Below, piece by piece: positions 54,213-63,587 of a DNA stretch of 64,000 bases (position 1 is its first letter; each line of letters starts with the position of its first letter). A program made the position numbers and the translations under genes. The stretch comes from Euglena gracilis (lineage: Eukaryota > Euglenida > Euglenophyceae > Euglenales), in contig CP154954.1 of the NCBI GenBank assembly GCA_039621445.1, forward strand, positions 10,745,521 through 10,809,520. Reading direction: 5' to 3'. Under the pieces are notes generated by a model that saw only the letters and a program-made list of their open reading frames with translations, was not told where the DNA came from and searched no databases.

Positions 54213-54762
54213 CAGGGTTGGATGGTTAATCGAAAAACGGTTAATCGCTTGTGACCCCCCCAGTTAATCGATCGTTTGTGGGGGGGGGGACAATTAACCA
54301 TGGTTAATCAAAAAACGGTTACCACCCCCCCTTTATTTGACCCCCCCCTTAATTGAGCATTTGGGTCCGGGGAAAAATTTTTTTTTCATGCGCCGAAGGC
54401 GCCGAAAATTTTTTCTGCTCGCTTTCTAAAGGAATTTTTGACCCCCCCTTATTTGACCCCCCCCTTATTTGAGCATTTGGGGGGTCCGTTGGCCCGTGGG
54501 TGTGCTCAAATAAAGGGGGGGGGTAATCGCTTGTGGCCCCCCCGGTTAATCGACTTTTTTTTTTTGAAGTTTGTGCCATCCATTGAGCCGGTGTTGACCG
54601 AAAGGGAAAAGTTGTGTGCCACATGGGCCGTTTGGAAGGTTCTTTGTGCAAATTATTTTAAGTTTTCATTTCTCTTTTTCAAGGCAAGAATTGTCACAGG
54701 AAATCATTGATTTTGCTGGCTGTTTAAAAACGTGTTCAGCCCGCCAAATGCTTGCCCTGAAA

Positions 54763-55218
54763 TTTGTGATCATGAACACATTTTCCAAAAGGGCATCTGT
54801 GGCAAGGCACGTGCTACCAATTATTTTTATAGACTTTTCAAGTGCGTTGCGCTGCGCACTCACTTCAACTTTTGATGGAAGATTTGTAAAACATACCTTC
54901 AATGCATGAGGCTTGTCGTTTGGGGGAAAGCGTCTTGACGCATTTTGAGGATTTTGAGGAGGCAGAAAAGTTGCAGCATTACTCACAGGGTTGGTTGTTT
55001 AAAAACGGGTCGTTTCAAACAGGTCGTTTAATTCAGTAAAAAACAGTCGAGCCCGTGCGCCGTATAAAACCGCCGGCATTCGTCTTGAATGACACGCATT
55101 CAAATTGCAGAATGTTTGTCATTGACACACGAGAAGGAACGTGTCTTTGGCCCTTGTGACGTCCACGCCGCACAGCCAACCGTCAAAAATTATCACACGA
55201 ACTGTATGGACCAAAACG
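54763..55218 (+). repeat. 456-bp direct repeat, copy 1
   Basis: It is nearly identical to 56,969-57,424 with no length change and only a few substitutions seen. It contains GCGCCGTATAAAACCGCC, a TATA-like box. It lies wholly inside the hAT element. The sequence before it (ACGTGTTCAGCCCGCCAAAT) matches 41,785 and 43,150, so this copy may be the older one. Confidence 0.9.
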
Positions 55219-55716
55219 TAAATCCCTGGTTCACTTGTAGGAACTGGACTTTTTTTTTCGTATGAGGTCTTTCTTTTTCAGGCTTTAATTTCCTGTCAAA
55301 ATTTTTTGCCTTGCGCAGTTTTCCCGTACAGCCCCCCCCTAAAGGAAGGGGATCCCAAAAAGACAAAAAGTGGTAATTCTATTTTGGAAAACGGGTTGGC
55401 GTAGCACATGATGGTTGCAAAACATTTCATCTGTTCCAGCAGTGTTCATGACACTCGGGAATGTGCTGAGAAGCGTTGCAGCCCCTTTCCACGCGTTTGG
55501 TATGTTCTGCCGGGGGGGGGGGCCAACGGCACCGTAAAACACAGAAACCTCTTCGTCAGGGCAAAGCACACCAACCGGCAACGCATGGATGCACACTTTA
55601 AAAGAGAAAATTCACGTGACGTAAACCACCAATTAATGAACCCAAGTTTTTAGACATTCTGGTGGAAGGACAATGGGAAAGGGGCTGTTACACGTTCGAG
55701 AGGGATGTAAACGCAG
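55219..55716. other. Internal hAT sequence without a clear gene
   Basis: Short frames on both strands (for example + 55,408-55,653) have no recognised motif. Confidence 0.3.
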
Positions 55717-55839
55717 TTAGGTTTCCTCGGCCTCGATGAAGTCGGCTGTGTTCATCACCCTCTGTAAGAAGGCGATCTTCCTCACGCGTTGCAGGTCCAA
55801 CCGCGTCCGAAGGTTGCAGCCACGCCTCACTTCAGACAT
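55717..55839 (-). pseudogene. Probable hAT transposase C-terminal scrap
   Basis: A 40-codon - strand frame, MSEVRRGCNLRTRLDLQRVR and FLQRVMNTADFIEAEET, ends in TAA. Its Arg-rich helical content and position downstream of the transposase N-terminus fit the end of a hAT transposase. The catalytic middle between 55,840 and 56,040 is missing. Short, so uncertain. Confidence 0.4.
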
Positions 55840-55965
55840 GATGTGTCTCTAAGGACCCTGGGGGGGTTGCTGGGATAGGGGCAGAGAATTCAACCGGCTG
55901 GAAATTTGGGCTGGCTAGTCCCCCCCCCCTCCGTGGGGCGAAATGCCCAAAATACGGAGGACGCC

Positions 55966-56814
55966 TCATCCCCCCCCGGGTGTACAACTTAAAAAACCCA
56001 GGACTCCACAGGAGAAGACTGAGATGCTCGGGGGGGGGGGGGGGCAGAAGGGGCCACACGTTGAAGTGAGTGGTGTGAACCGTAAGTTAATCTCATCGTA
56101 GACAACTGTCTCTCCACACCACAGCTGGTCGCGGCGCACTGATGAAGCCAGGTCGATGGCTTCCAAAAGCCTTTGGGCCAGCCATTCCGCAGTGTGTGGT
56201 TGACCAGTGGTGTCCTCGGCAGACAATAGGTAGCATGACCCGTCAACCTGAATGCTTGTCACCAAAGTTGGGTCATTTGAAGGGCCGGTCCATCCATCCA
56301 TCTGCAGGGTTGCAAACTTCCCTTTCAGCCGTGAGTTCAAAACATTGAATTGTTTGATAAAAATGCGGTCCAGTACCTCACTGCTCAAGGAATGGCGTTC
56401 TGCCGGCCTATAACCCGGCCTGCACATCTGCATCAAACGGCGGAATTCTGGGTGGTTCACACAGCTGAACGGCAAGTTGGCAGCCACCACGAACCGGCAC
56501 AACTGTTCGTCCAAGGCGTGCTTCGTCTCCTTGTCGGTCACGACGGGCTGCAACAACACTTGCTTCGGCCGTTTCCTTGGGGGCTCATCAATTGCCAGCA
56601 CCGGATCTTCCACAGAAGACGAAGACGATGATACTTCTTCTGTAAACCCAGCACGTATCAATCCCCTGCACCGTTGTGCATGGCTCCACATCCGCTGGAC
56701 CAGGGGGACCATCTCTGCGTCGCACCCCCTACAAGTAGCACGAGTCCGCCCATCACACAATTGATGTTTCACGAAGTAATGCCAAACACCATCTGTTGGT
56801 CTTCCACCAGGCAT
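55966..56814 (-). pseudogene. hAT transposase N-terminal half with BED finger
   Basis: The - strand starts MPGGRPTDGVWHYFVKHQL and has a BED-type zinc finger (ATCRGCDAEM ... MWSHAQRC). It continues CVNHPEFRRLMQMCRPGYR, SSEVLDRIF, then ATLQMDGWTGPSNDP with the first catalytic Asp, and WLAQRLLEAIDLAS. Homology stops near 56,050 at a poly(C) tract, so the rest of the RNase H-like core is lost. It sits inside the 54,213-57,630 element and identifies it as hAT. Confidence 0.85.
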
Positions 56815-56968
56815 TGTGCTAAAAAGGGAGAAACATGAGACGCCAGGACACGGGAGTTAGGAATCGGGCTGCTTCCGCGATCTGAATGTTGGAAACTGTT
56901 TTAATCTGGTTTAATGCAGTTTTTTTGTATTTAACTCCTCCGAGGTGTTTTAATTCCAACCCTGATTG

Positions 56969-57424
56969 TTTGTGATCATGAACACATTTTCCAAAAGGGC
57001 ATCTGTGGCAAGGCACGTGCTACCAATTATTTTTATAGACTTTTCAAGTGCGTTGCGCTGCGCACTCACTTCAACTTTTGATGGAAGATTTGTAAAACAT
57101 ACCTTCAATGCATGAGGCTTGTCGTTTGGAGGAAAGCGTCTTGACGCATTTTGAGGATTTTGAGGAGGCAGAAAAGTTGCAGCATTACTCACAGGGTTGG
57201 TTGTTTAAAAACGGGTCGTTTTAAACAGGTCGTTTAATTCAGTAAAAAACAGTCGAGCCCGTGCGCCGTATAAAACCGCCGGCATTCGTCTTGAATGACA
57301 CGCATTCAAATTGCAGAATGTTTGTCATTGACACACGAGAAGGAACGTGTCTTTGGCCCTTGTGACGTCCACGCCGCACAGCCAACCGTCAAAAATTATC
57401 ACACGAACTGTATGGACCAAAACG
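56969..57424 (+). repeat. 456-bp direct repeat, copy 2
   Basis: Second copy of 54,763-55,218, starting TTTGTGATCATGAACAC and ending GGACCAAAACG. The near-identity indicates a recent duplication, or gene conversion, within the hAT element. Confidence 0.9.
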
Positions 57425-57630
57425 GAACGGAACAACAACAAATCAGGACAACGGAACCTAATACAACACTACTCAAGGGAAGGGACATTTTGAATTTTTT
57501 TTGTGGCGGTTAATCGAAATTAATCGAGGGGAAAGCACAGTTAATCGAAAATTGGTTAATCGCTTGTTGACCCCCAGTTAACCATGGTTAATCGCTTGAC
57601 CCCAATAATAACGGTTAATTGCCCAACCCT

Positions 57631-57860
57631 GTGACCCCTGGCTGAACAAGTGGATCAAGCCCTTGTTCCACCGGGATCAACTCGGTGTATTCACCACCAG
57701 CCACACTTGGCGTTTTTGGAACGCGAAATCTCCAAGGGTATTTGCCCAATATTTTTGGACGAAATTTCGTCCTGGATTTCCAGGAAAATGATCCACTATT
57801 GTGGTTATGTACAGCATGCCATAGGCTACGAAACGACATGCCCACATTGCATATCAGCTG
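57631..57860 (+). pseudogene. ORFX copy 2, part after the hAT insertion, inverted
   Basis: The + strand reads LNKWIKPLFHRDQ, TSHTWRFWNAKSPRVFAQYF and, one frame over, NFVLDFQENDPLLWLCTACH then RLRNDMPTLHI. This matches copy 1 (LNRWIQPLFVRGE, EHTWTFWNRRSPRVLAQYF, CVLDFQHGTSFAWTCTVCH). Similarity stops at 57,855-57,860, exactly where the - strand part at 53,783 would continue. Confidence 0.8.
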
Positions 57861-57999
57861 GTTTGAGGAAGAGGCTGAGCCCTTTTCAAAAGCATCCAAA
57901 ACCTTGGCCAAACCCTGTGGAGCATAAATAGCGCAATTTTAGCACAAAAAGAATTCCTGATGGCATCAACCTGTGGTAAAAAAGAATTTCTGACGTTAT

Positions 58000-58029
58000 T
58001 TGAAGGAGTAGGGTTAGGGTTACGATTCT
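58000..58029 (+). repeat. Short TAGGGT telomere-like run
   Basis: GTAGGGTTAGGGTTACG, probably tied to the longer run at 58,449. Confidence 0.4.
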
Positions 58030-58329
58030 TATCCAAACAGCAGAACATTTCCCGCTCAACGTTGTTAGATTGGTCTCTACAAGGTACCCTGCGAACCCAA
58101 AGAGCCGCCCAACTAGGGTTAAAAACATGGGGGGACCCGAGCGAGGCGCCAAAGGCGCCGAGCAAGGGTCGCCACATGTGTATTACCTTTGGTACCTTGT
58201 AGGGGCCAATTTATCACGTTTCTGAACAGCCGGCTATAAACATCAAAAAATCTTCTGGCCTCAAAGAAGGTACTTGTTTTGGCCATCCTTGCCTTGCACA
58301 CAGAAGGGGAGTTTACTATTTTAGGCGGG

Positions 58330-58392
58330 GGGGTCCGGGGGGGGGGGGGGGGGGGGGGCCGGCCGCCCCCCCCCCCCCCCAGAGGAGGCCGT
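58330..58392. repeat. Poly(G)-GGCCGGCC-poly(C) palindrome
   Basis: About 30 G then GGCCGGCC then about 15 C, interrupted only by TCC near the start. It is a strong hairpin and quadruplex former. Confidence 0.8.
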
Positions 58393-58448
58393 AGGCCAAC
58401 TAAGTTCGCGTTTTTCAATTTTTTTTCAATGTGGGATGAAAGAGCTGG

Positions 58449-58520
58449 GTTAGGGTTAGGGTCAGGGTTTGGGTCAGGGTCAGGGTCAGGGGTAGGGGTA
58501 GGGTTAGGGTTTGGGCATTG
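58449..58520 (+). repeat. Degenerate telomere-like array
   Basis: GGGTTAGGGTTAGGGTCAGG, GTCAGGGTCAGGGTCAGGGG and TAGGGTTAGGGTTTGGG vary around TTAGGG/TTTAGGG. It is an interstitial, decayed array. Confidence 0.55.
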
Positions 58521-59575
58521 CACACCAAAGGAATTTTTGTCATTGGCTCACCTGATTTAGCCATTTTTCACAATTTTTTTGAATTTGGGACGTTTTTTTG
58601 ACGTTTCTAAGGACATTGCGATGGGTTTACGTTCATTTCGAATTGAAATAAGAGAATCAAATTTTTGAGGGGGGGGGGGCTTAAATTTCCAAAGGGGGGG
58701 GGGGTATTGCGGATTATTGGAGGTCGGGCCGACCTGGTCGGCCCGACCTCCAGAGGTCGATAAGCCATGGCCAATGGTCTGCCCGACCCAGGTCGGTGTC
58801 TTTCGCCTAAATAAACACCCCCAAATGGAAATCTTTGGTCAGTGAGGGGGTCGGTGGGCCCTCCTTGATGGGGGTCCGGAGGGGGAAAAAACCACTGATG
58901 AAACAGGGATTACATGAAAATCCTTTAGGAATGCAAGCATTCTGCATCACGAGAGGCAGAAAACTCCCCCCTCCACCCCCATCCGAGCCTCAAATAACAA
59001 AAATCCCTTCTGTGTTGGCAACATACCCCCCCCCATATTGTCCCCCCCTCCCATATTGTCCCTCGGCCTGGCCGACGGGGGGCTTTTTTGGCTCGGCCGA
59101 TGAAATTTCCTTTGGTACCCCCATATTGTCCCCCCCCATATTGTCCATTTGGGGTCCCAGTGGGAAGGTGGTTGGGACAATATGGGGGGGGTGGTACTCG
59201 GGGGCTAAGTCGTTTTTGTGGCTCATTTTGGCATAGGCGGGGTAGGCTCCGCCCCCCCCCCCCCCCGCACCCCCCCCCTCAAATAACAAAATCCCTTCTA
59301 TGTTGGCAATGTACTTGGCTTGATAAGACCTTTTTTTTTTATCAAATTTTCACTTATATTGAAAATTCAATGGGGAGAGGTGTACTTTTGTCAAAAGTGG
59401 CCCAAAATGGACATTTTCCCCAATTTTTTTTGCATATTCACCCCCGATTGGGGGTTCTGGAGCCATTTGGGTGGGTTTTGACTGGTGTTGAGGTGATTTA
59501 GACAAAAAAAATTCCCAGGGGGGGCTTAAAAGTCGGCGGTTTTGACCTGTTAGTACATTAGAGTGGGTAGTCGGC
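58521..59575. other. Unassigned, with repeated ATATTGTCCCCCC blocks
   Basis: CCCCCATATTGTCCCCCC-type blocks recur from 59,025 to 59,190, and a GGTCGGGCCGACCTGGTCGGCCCGACC palindrome lies at 58,727. CTCAAATAACAAAATCCCTTCT occurs at about 58,990 and 59,280. No gene. Confidence 0.4.
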
Positions 59576-59579
59576 CGAC

Positions 59580-59905
59580 TAGTCGGCCGACTGCCGGATC
59601 GTGCTGTGGCAAGTAACCAGTCTTGGAGTGTGACGTTGAGTTAGACCATTGGTCTTGCAGGTAATTGCATGGTCTCCCCATGCATCCAAGCAGGCTGTAC
59701 ATTGGGCACAAGTGCTGCCCACCTCGTTGGGGTTGAGCAGTGGGAGCCCAAGCCACCAATGGAGTGCTAGGCGATGGTCAACATGTTCCATATGGGTTCC
59801 AAGAGCTTGAGAAAGGCGACAATTTAGCCATGCCCCTGAGTTGGCGGTCTTTTCGGCTCTAAGGCCACATAAGACTGCCAGACAGCAAAACTTCTGACGA
59901 ACGAC
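59580..59905 (-). pseudogene. LINE-like ORF2 3' fragment with GDHA-type zinc motif
   Basis: The - strand reads WLNCRLSQALGTHMEHVDHR, LALHWWLGLPLLNPNEV, then C-x2-C ... ACLDAWGDHAITC and LTQRH. The RLGLPL lead and C-x2-C-x(n)-GDHA-x-x-C-x(n)-RH pattern is characteristic of the end of several non-LTR ORF2 proteins. It is truncated on both sides and runs into the shared repeat unit. Confidence 0.6.
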
Positions 59906-60810
59906 TTTTGAACAGCCCACCACTCCTCTCTCCTTTACCCCCTGGGCAAAACATCGCTGGCGCCGGCAGTTGGTTTTGTAAATAGGTCTTTCTCCCTGGT
60001 CAGATATGACTGGCCAGGTGCCCCCTCCTTCCACACCCTACCCTTCAATCTTTTCCGATTATGGAATGAGACCTCCCCGCGTGTCATAGACACACCCCAA
60101 ACTGGGTGGATGGTACTTTCTGGAATGGAAACCTTCCAGCCCAATTTTCCAATGGGCTCTTCCACTTCCACCCCTTTGCCACAAAAAGTAGGCAGCACAA
60201 AAGCGGTTAACCACTTTTGCGCGTTATTGCGTTATTTCGCACCTCCTTTCCCATACCCCCGTTGACAGGAGAACCAAAAGCCGCATACGGCTCTGTGACA
60301 GGTCCCCGTCCCCAGCACTGTGTCCGGCATTCCGACTGGCCTGGTCCAGTAGGGAAATCGGGCATAGCCCTGGGAGGGGGATGTGTACCAGGCAGCCGTA
60401 AGGCCATGGTACTGTGTATGTAGGTATAAGCCTACGGCCAGATATAGCTCTGAGCCCCATACACAGTACTATGCTAGGTGGTATTCCTACAGATGGCCAA
60501 CGGCCCGAATTAGGAATACCTTAACCTTATTCGGGTTCTCCTCTCCACAGGTGGTATATTCTATTTTGTTCTTTCACTTTGTCTTACTTGAGTTTCAAGT
60601 TTGATTTTTTTCATTTGAAGTCCTGAAAGGACAGCCAAATCACTTGGCACTTTGCATTGTCGTAGCCCATAGGGCTTCTACCCTGCGTTGTGCTCTGCCC
60701 CTTAATTGGGGAAAAGGGCTTTCAACTTTTATATTATATTTTTTTCTTCTGTTACTCCAACTTTTACCTTTTGCGCACCAAAGGGCGAAAGCGAGGAAAG
60801 GTTGGACGAC
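59861..60810 (+). repeat. Repeat unit shared with 8,715-9,560
   Basis: Second copy of the unit after ORFX at 8.7 kb. Shared blocks include AGACTGCCAGACAGC, CCGGCAGTTGGTTTTGTA, GGGCATAGCCCTGGGAGGG and CCAAAGGGCGAAAGCGAGG. It lies just upstream of element C gag. Confidence 0.65.
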
Positions 60811-60963
60811 ACTATAATCAAGACGTGTTACACAGTTCCAGAGAGCCAAATGGGTCCGGAAACCGGAGGGACAGATCTGCAAAGGCAGATCGGGCCAAAG
60901 GGGCCAGGAAACCCTCCCCAGCACAGTCAGCAAAGGGGGGCGAAACGGTGACAAAACGGTCCG

Positions 60964-61362
60964 TTGGAAAATCAGATTCACAGATGGCTGCTCCTGCGAC
61001 CAATGCAAACGCGAACCTCTCAGTGCAAAATCCAGTGCCAGTGGTTCGATCACAGCAATCTCAATTTGGCAATGGGGTGGAATTCCAATGGGAATGGAAT
61101 TGGGAATGGGAATTGGAATTCCAATTCCAATTCTGGGTGGAATTCCAATGCCAATGCCACTTTTCAGGGAAATTAGCAGTGGCACTCAAATCAAAAGAAT
61201 TTTGACTCACAGTCTTGTGGTGGCAAAGGCAAAGGCAAAGGAAAGGGCAAAGGAAACAATTCTTGGGGGAAAATAAACAATGGAAATGACTGGTCCAGGG
61301 GAAAGGGCCATGATGGTGGAAAAGGCAATGGAAAAGGAAGGGGGAAAGGAAACCGATGCTAG
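60964..61362 (+). pseudogene. gag: Gag C-terminal region, Asn/Gly/Lys-rich (element C)
   Basis: The + frame reads GWNSNGNGIGNGNWNSNSNS and later GGKGKGKGKGKGNNSWGK, DGGKGNGKGRGKGNRC. Internal TAG at 61,174 and terminal TAG at about 61,360 interrupt it. The GK repeats parallel element B Gag. The frame is the same as that of the C5 motif I downstream, with two more TAA codons between. No zinc knuckle is seen. Confidence 0.5.
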
Positions 61363-61611
61363 GATATCCGGGGTGGAACGTTGGGGGCGGGAGCCGCCCC
61401 GGGCTTGCATACCCAGTCCCACACAAAGAGAAACCCAAATCCCAGGTGGCATGAAGAACCTCGGGCGAGTGAAAACACGATGAAAAATCTGCCATCACAG
61501 GAGACCTCTGTGCAAGGTGTGCCCAATGTGTCGGGTGCGTGCGTGCGTGACGTGCAAATCTGTAAAGAATAAGATCTCGTAAGAGATCTTGCACAGCCTT
61601 CCGTAAAGAAA

Positions 61612-61742
61612 AGAGCTTTATAACTTTTTTGCGGTAAAGGCTCGGTTGCGGATTGCATGAGAGAGCAGGGGGTTAAGGTTGTGTCAGTGGACCTACACCC
61701 CAGATTTAACCCAACCCACTGTGCAAATATTTTGGAAATATT
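61612..61742 (+). pseudogene. C5-methyltransferase-like motif I segment (element C)
   Basis: The + strand reads LFCGKGSVADCMREQGVKVV then SVDLHPRFNPTHCANILE. It aligns with LFCGTKSVGQAYKKMGCQEV and AVDLDPKWQADFQVDVL of element B. It breaks off at about 61,742, where - strand RT sequence starts. The expected continuation (IIAAGLPCTEYTVAKT) is on the - strand at the right window edge. Confidence 0.65.
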
Positions 61743-61971
61743 TTGTTTGGCTGTTTGTGCCCCTGAGGTCCGCCACCCCCCTCCAAGGAAAATTGTTGGA
61801 TTTTTTTGGTACTGGAAAAGTTTGGGACAGCCATTCAGAATTTTTGGCTGCGGCTGGCTCAATGTATTTTTTGTCGCCCCAGTCTTGTGTGATTTTTTCA
61901 AGTGCCTCTTTCCTCTCACCGTGCATAATGAAAAAAGGCTTCGGTCTGGTTGGCTTTGCCCCCTCCTTCAA
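61743..61971 (-). pseudogene. pol: RT N-terminal segment (element C)
   Basis: The - strand reads RPKPFFIMHGERKEALEKIT, KKYIEPAAAKNSEWLSQTFP and WRGVADLRGTNSQT. This is the start of a gypsy RT fingers domain. It stops abruptly at about 61,745, before PLPRIE and all catalytic motifs. Confidence 0.75.
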
Positions 61972-62339
61972 CGGTATGTATGCATGACCATATTGCCCTC
62001 TTTCGGGGGGTCTGGAAATGACGATGACCGAAATACCGTCCCCTTGTAATCCTGCAATACTTCATCCCTCAACTTGGCCACCCGTTCATCCTCTTTTTGG
62101 TCCTCCCCCTCCCTTGCAATTATCATTTGGTTGATAACTTGCACTGGGGGGTCACTTCCCTCCAAATTTCTGGCAACCTCCCCCAAGTCCTCGTCACTCA
62201 AAAAGTGCAATTCCTGGTCCAACCCTTCCAAAGGCAAACAAAGACCACGTTTTTGCAACCCACACGAAGACCCCTCCGCCGCAGTCACACTGTCCACTGA
62301 AAAATTTGTGTCATCCTGAATTTTTGTGGACCCCTCCAT
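61968..62339 (-). pseudogene. pol: Protease-RT linker (element C)
   Basis: The - strand ends ERVAKLRDEVLQDYKGTVF then SFPDPPKEGN, matching VTDLVAKLRKDYEGVVL ... NPPERGP of element B. The upstream part is acidic with no domain. It leads directly into the RT segment, one frame shifted. Confidence 0.7.
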
Positions 62340-62546
62340 CTTTCAACACCCCGCAAAAAAACCAGGTCGGGGCTGTCTTTCACCAACGCCTTGTGGTGTG
62401 GAAAAATTCACAGTTTTGCCTCCGCCAACCAAGGATTAGAAAGAATTGCCTCAACTTTGATGTTTGCCTCATGAAATTCAACCTCACATTCCACACACTC
62501 AGGGTCCCTTTCCTCATTCCAGCTTTGTTGAAGGATCATTTTCACC

Positions 62547-62807
62547 TTAGCACATCTGCTCCCCCCCCGTCAAAGTTTGCCCATTGGCAGTTTCAAACCT
62601 TAACGGGTCCTCAGCAAGATACACTAGGTGGTCCCCTATCAACCCTTGTCGAATGAGGTTTGTCCTCGTGTCAATCAAAATTCGGGCTGTTTTCTCCTCC
62701 CCATTTGCCAACCGTATCTGTGTTTTTAACAGCAGTTGTCTGTCCTCCCCAAGTTTCTTCGCTCCTCCCCGAGTTTTTGTCCCCCTCAACGTGCTTTTTT
62801 CAGCCAC
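62547..62807 (-). pseudogene. pol: Protease with damaged active site (element C)
   Basis: The - strand reads KTARILIDTRTNLIRQGLIG and DPLRFETANGQTLTGGEQ. Compared with VLVDTGAQTNLIRKDLL in element B, the Gly-Ala-Gln after Asp-Thr is reduced to a single Arg. The catalytic DTG is therefore lost. Only the first lobe is present. Confidence 0.75.
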
Positions 62808-63027
62808 ACCAATTTTCTCTTCCCTGGGGCTGCCCCCCCCCCCTGGGAGGGTTGCCTTCTATCGATCAACAAGGCCCACACCCCCCAACGGGTACCCCTC
62901 AAAATACTCCCATCATCCTCAGACAACTTTGTCCCCTTGGGAAAATAAATCTTTTTGACAGCCGTAGCCAACAGATTTTTAACCCACCTCCTACTCCAGT
63001 CTGGGCAAATACAAATTGCCCGACACG
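62786..63027 (-). pseudogene. Dam-like domain, C-terminal half (element C)
   Basis: The - strand reads CRAICICPDWSRRWVKNLLA then TAVKKIYFPKGTKL. It corresponds to ARAVLVVPQWKHRVWYPHAKKL of element B, the P-x-W segment after NPPF. The preceding half is on the other strand at 63,588-63,765. Confidence 0.65.
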
Positions 63028-63175
63028 TCAATTTTCAGATTGGGGATACCAAAAACCAACCCCGATCTGGGGGAGTGAAAATCTGAGCAAGCTGCAGAAC
63101 AAACTCTGCGATGGCCAGACCTGCCCGAATTTTATTACTGAGGGGAGGAGTCACCGAGAAAAGCTGGGAGGGTAG
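63028..63175 (+). pseudogene. C5-methyltransferase-like domain, C-terminal part (element C, inverted)
   Basis: The + strand reads QFSDWGYQKPTPIWGSEN and LCDGQTCPNFI. It matches QYSDWGYKSPTRIWGSKN and LCDRRTCPNLI of element B. It lies opposite in strand to the N-terminal part at the window edge. Confidence 0.75.
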
Positions 63176-63587
63176 GGAATATCAGTTGGCACCCAGAAAA
63201 AATGGAGGATGCCCAAGCAACTGGTGGATAATTTGTTAACCGTGTTGGAACAAAAAAGCGGATAACGTGACCCCCCCCCCCTATTTGTCCCCCCCCCCTA
63301 ATTGGCCAGAGCCCAGGTGGCCAATTAGGGGGGGGGGGGTTACTCATTTCAAGGGAAAATGCCTTTATTCGGGTGTTTTACGGGGGTTCGCGACTATGAA
63401 GGACGGGGTCCAAGTGGCCAATTAGGGGGGGGGTAGGGGTAACCCCCCCCCTAATTGTCCCCCCCCCCCCTAATTGGCCAGAAGGGGGGTCCGGGCCGCC
63501 CGGAGGGCGGCCAAATAGGGGGGGGGGGTGTTGGTAGGGTTATGCTCTTAGGAAAGTTTGAATGGATGAAATTGAGAAAGAATTTCA
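63176..63587. repeat. Poly(C)-CTAATTGG repeats between the two domains
   Basis: CCCCCCTAATTGGCC and GGCCAATTAGGGGGG alternate (63,290-63,540), forming hairpins. This tract separates the C5-like C-terminus from the Dam-like N-half within the inverted segment. Confidence 0.6.

Larger units (their letters stand above)
54213..57630. mobile_element. hAT transposon, internally deleted, inserted in ORFX copy 2
   Basis: The ends are CAGGGTTGG (54,213) and CCAACCCT (57,630), flanked by an exact 8-bp duplication GTGACCCC (54,205-54,212 and 57,631-57,638). Multiple GGTTAATCG motifs crowd both ends (54,223-54,320 and 54,540; 57,507-57,615) and are candidate transposase-binding repeats. Removing the element and one duplicate restores the ORFX frame (NSSDP-WLNKWIKPLF). 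It contains broken transposase pieces and a pair of 456-bp direct repeats. Confidence 0.9.
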
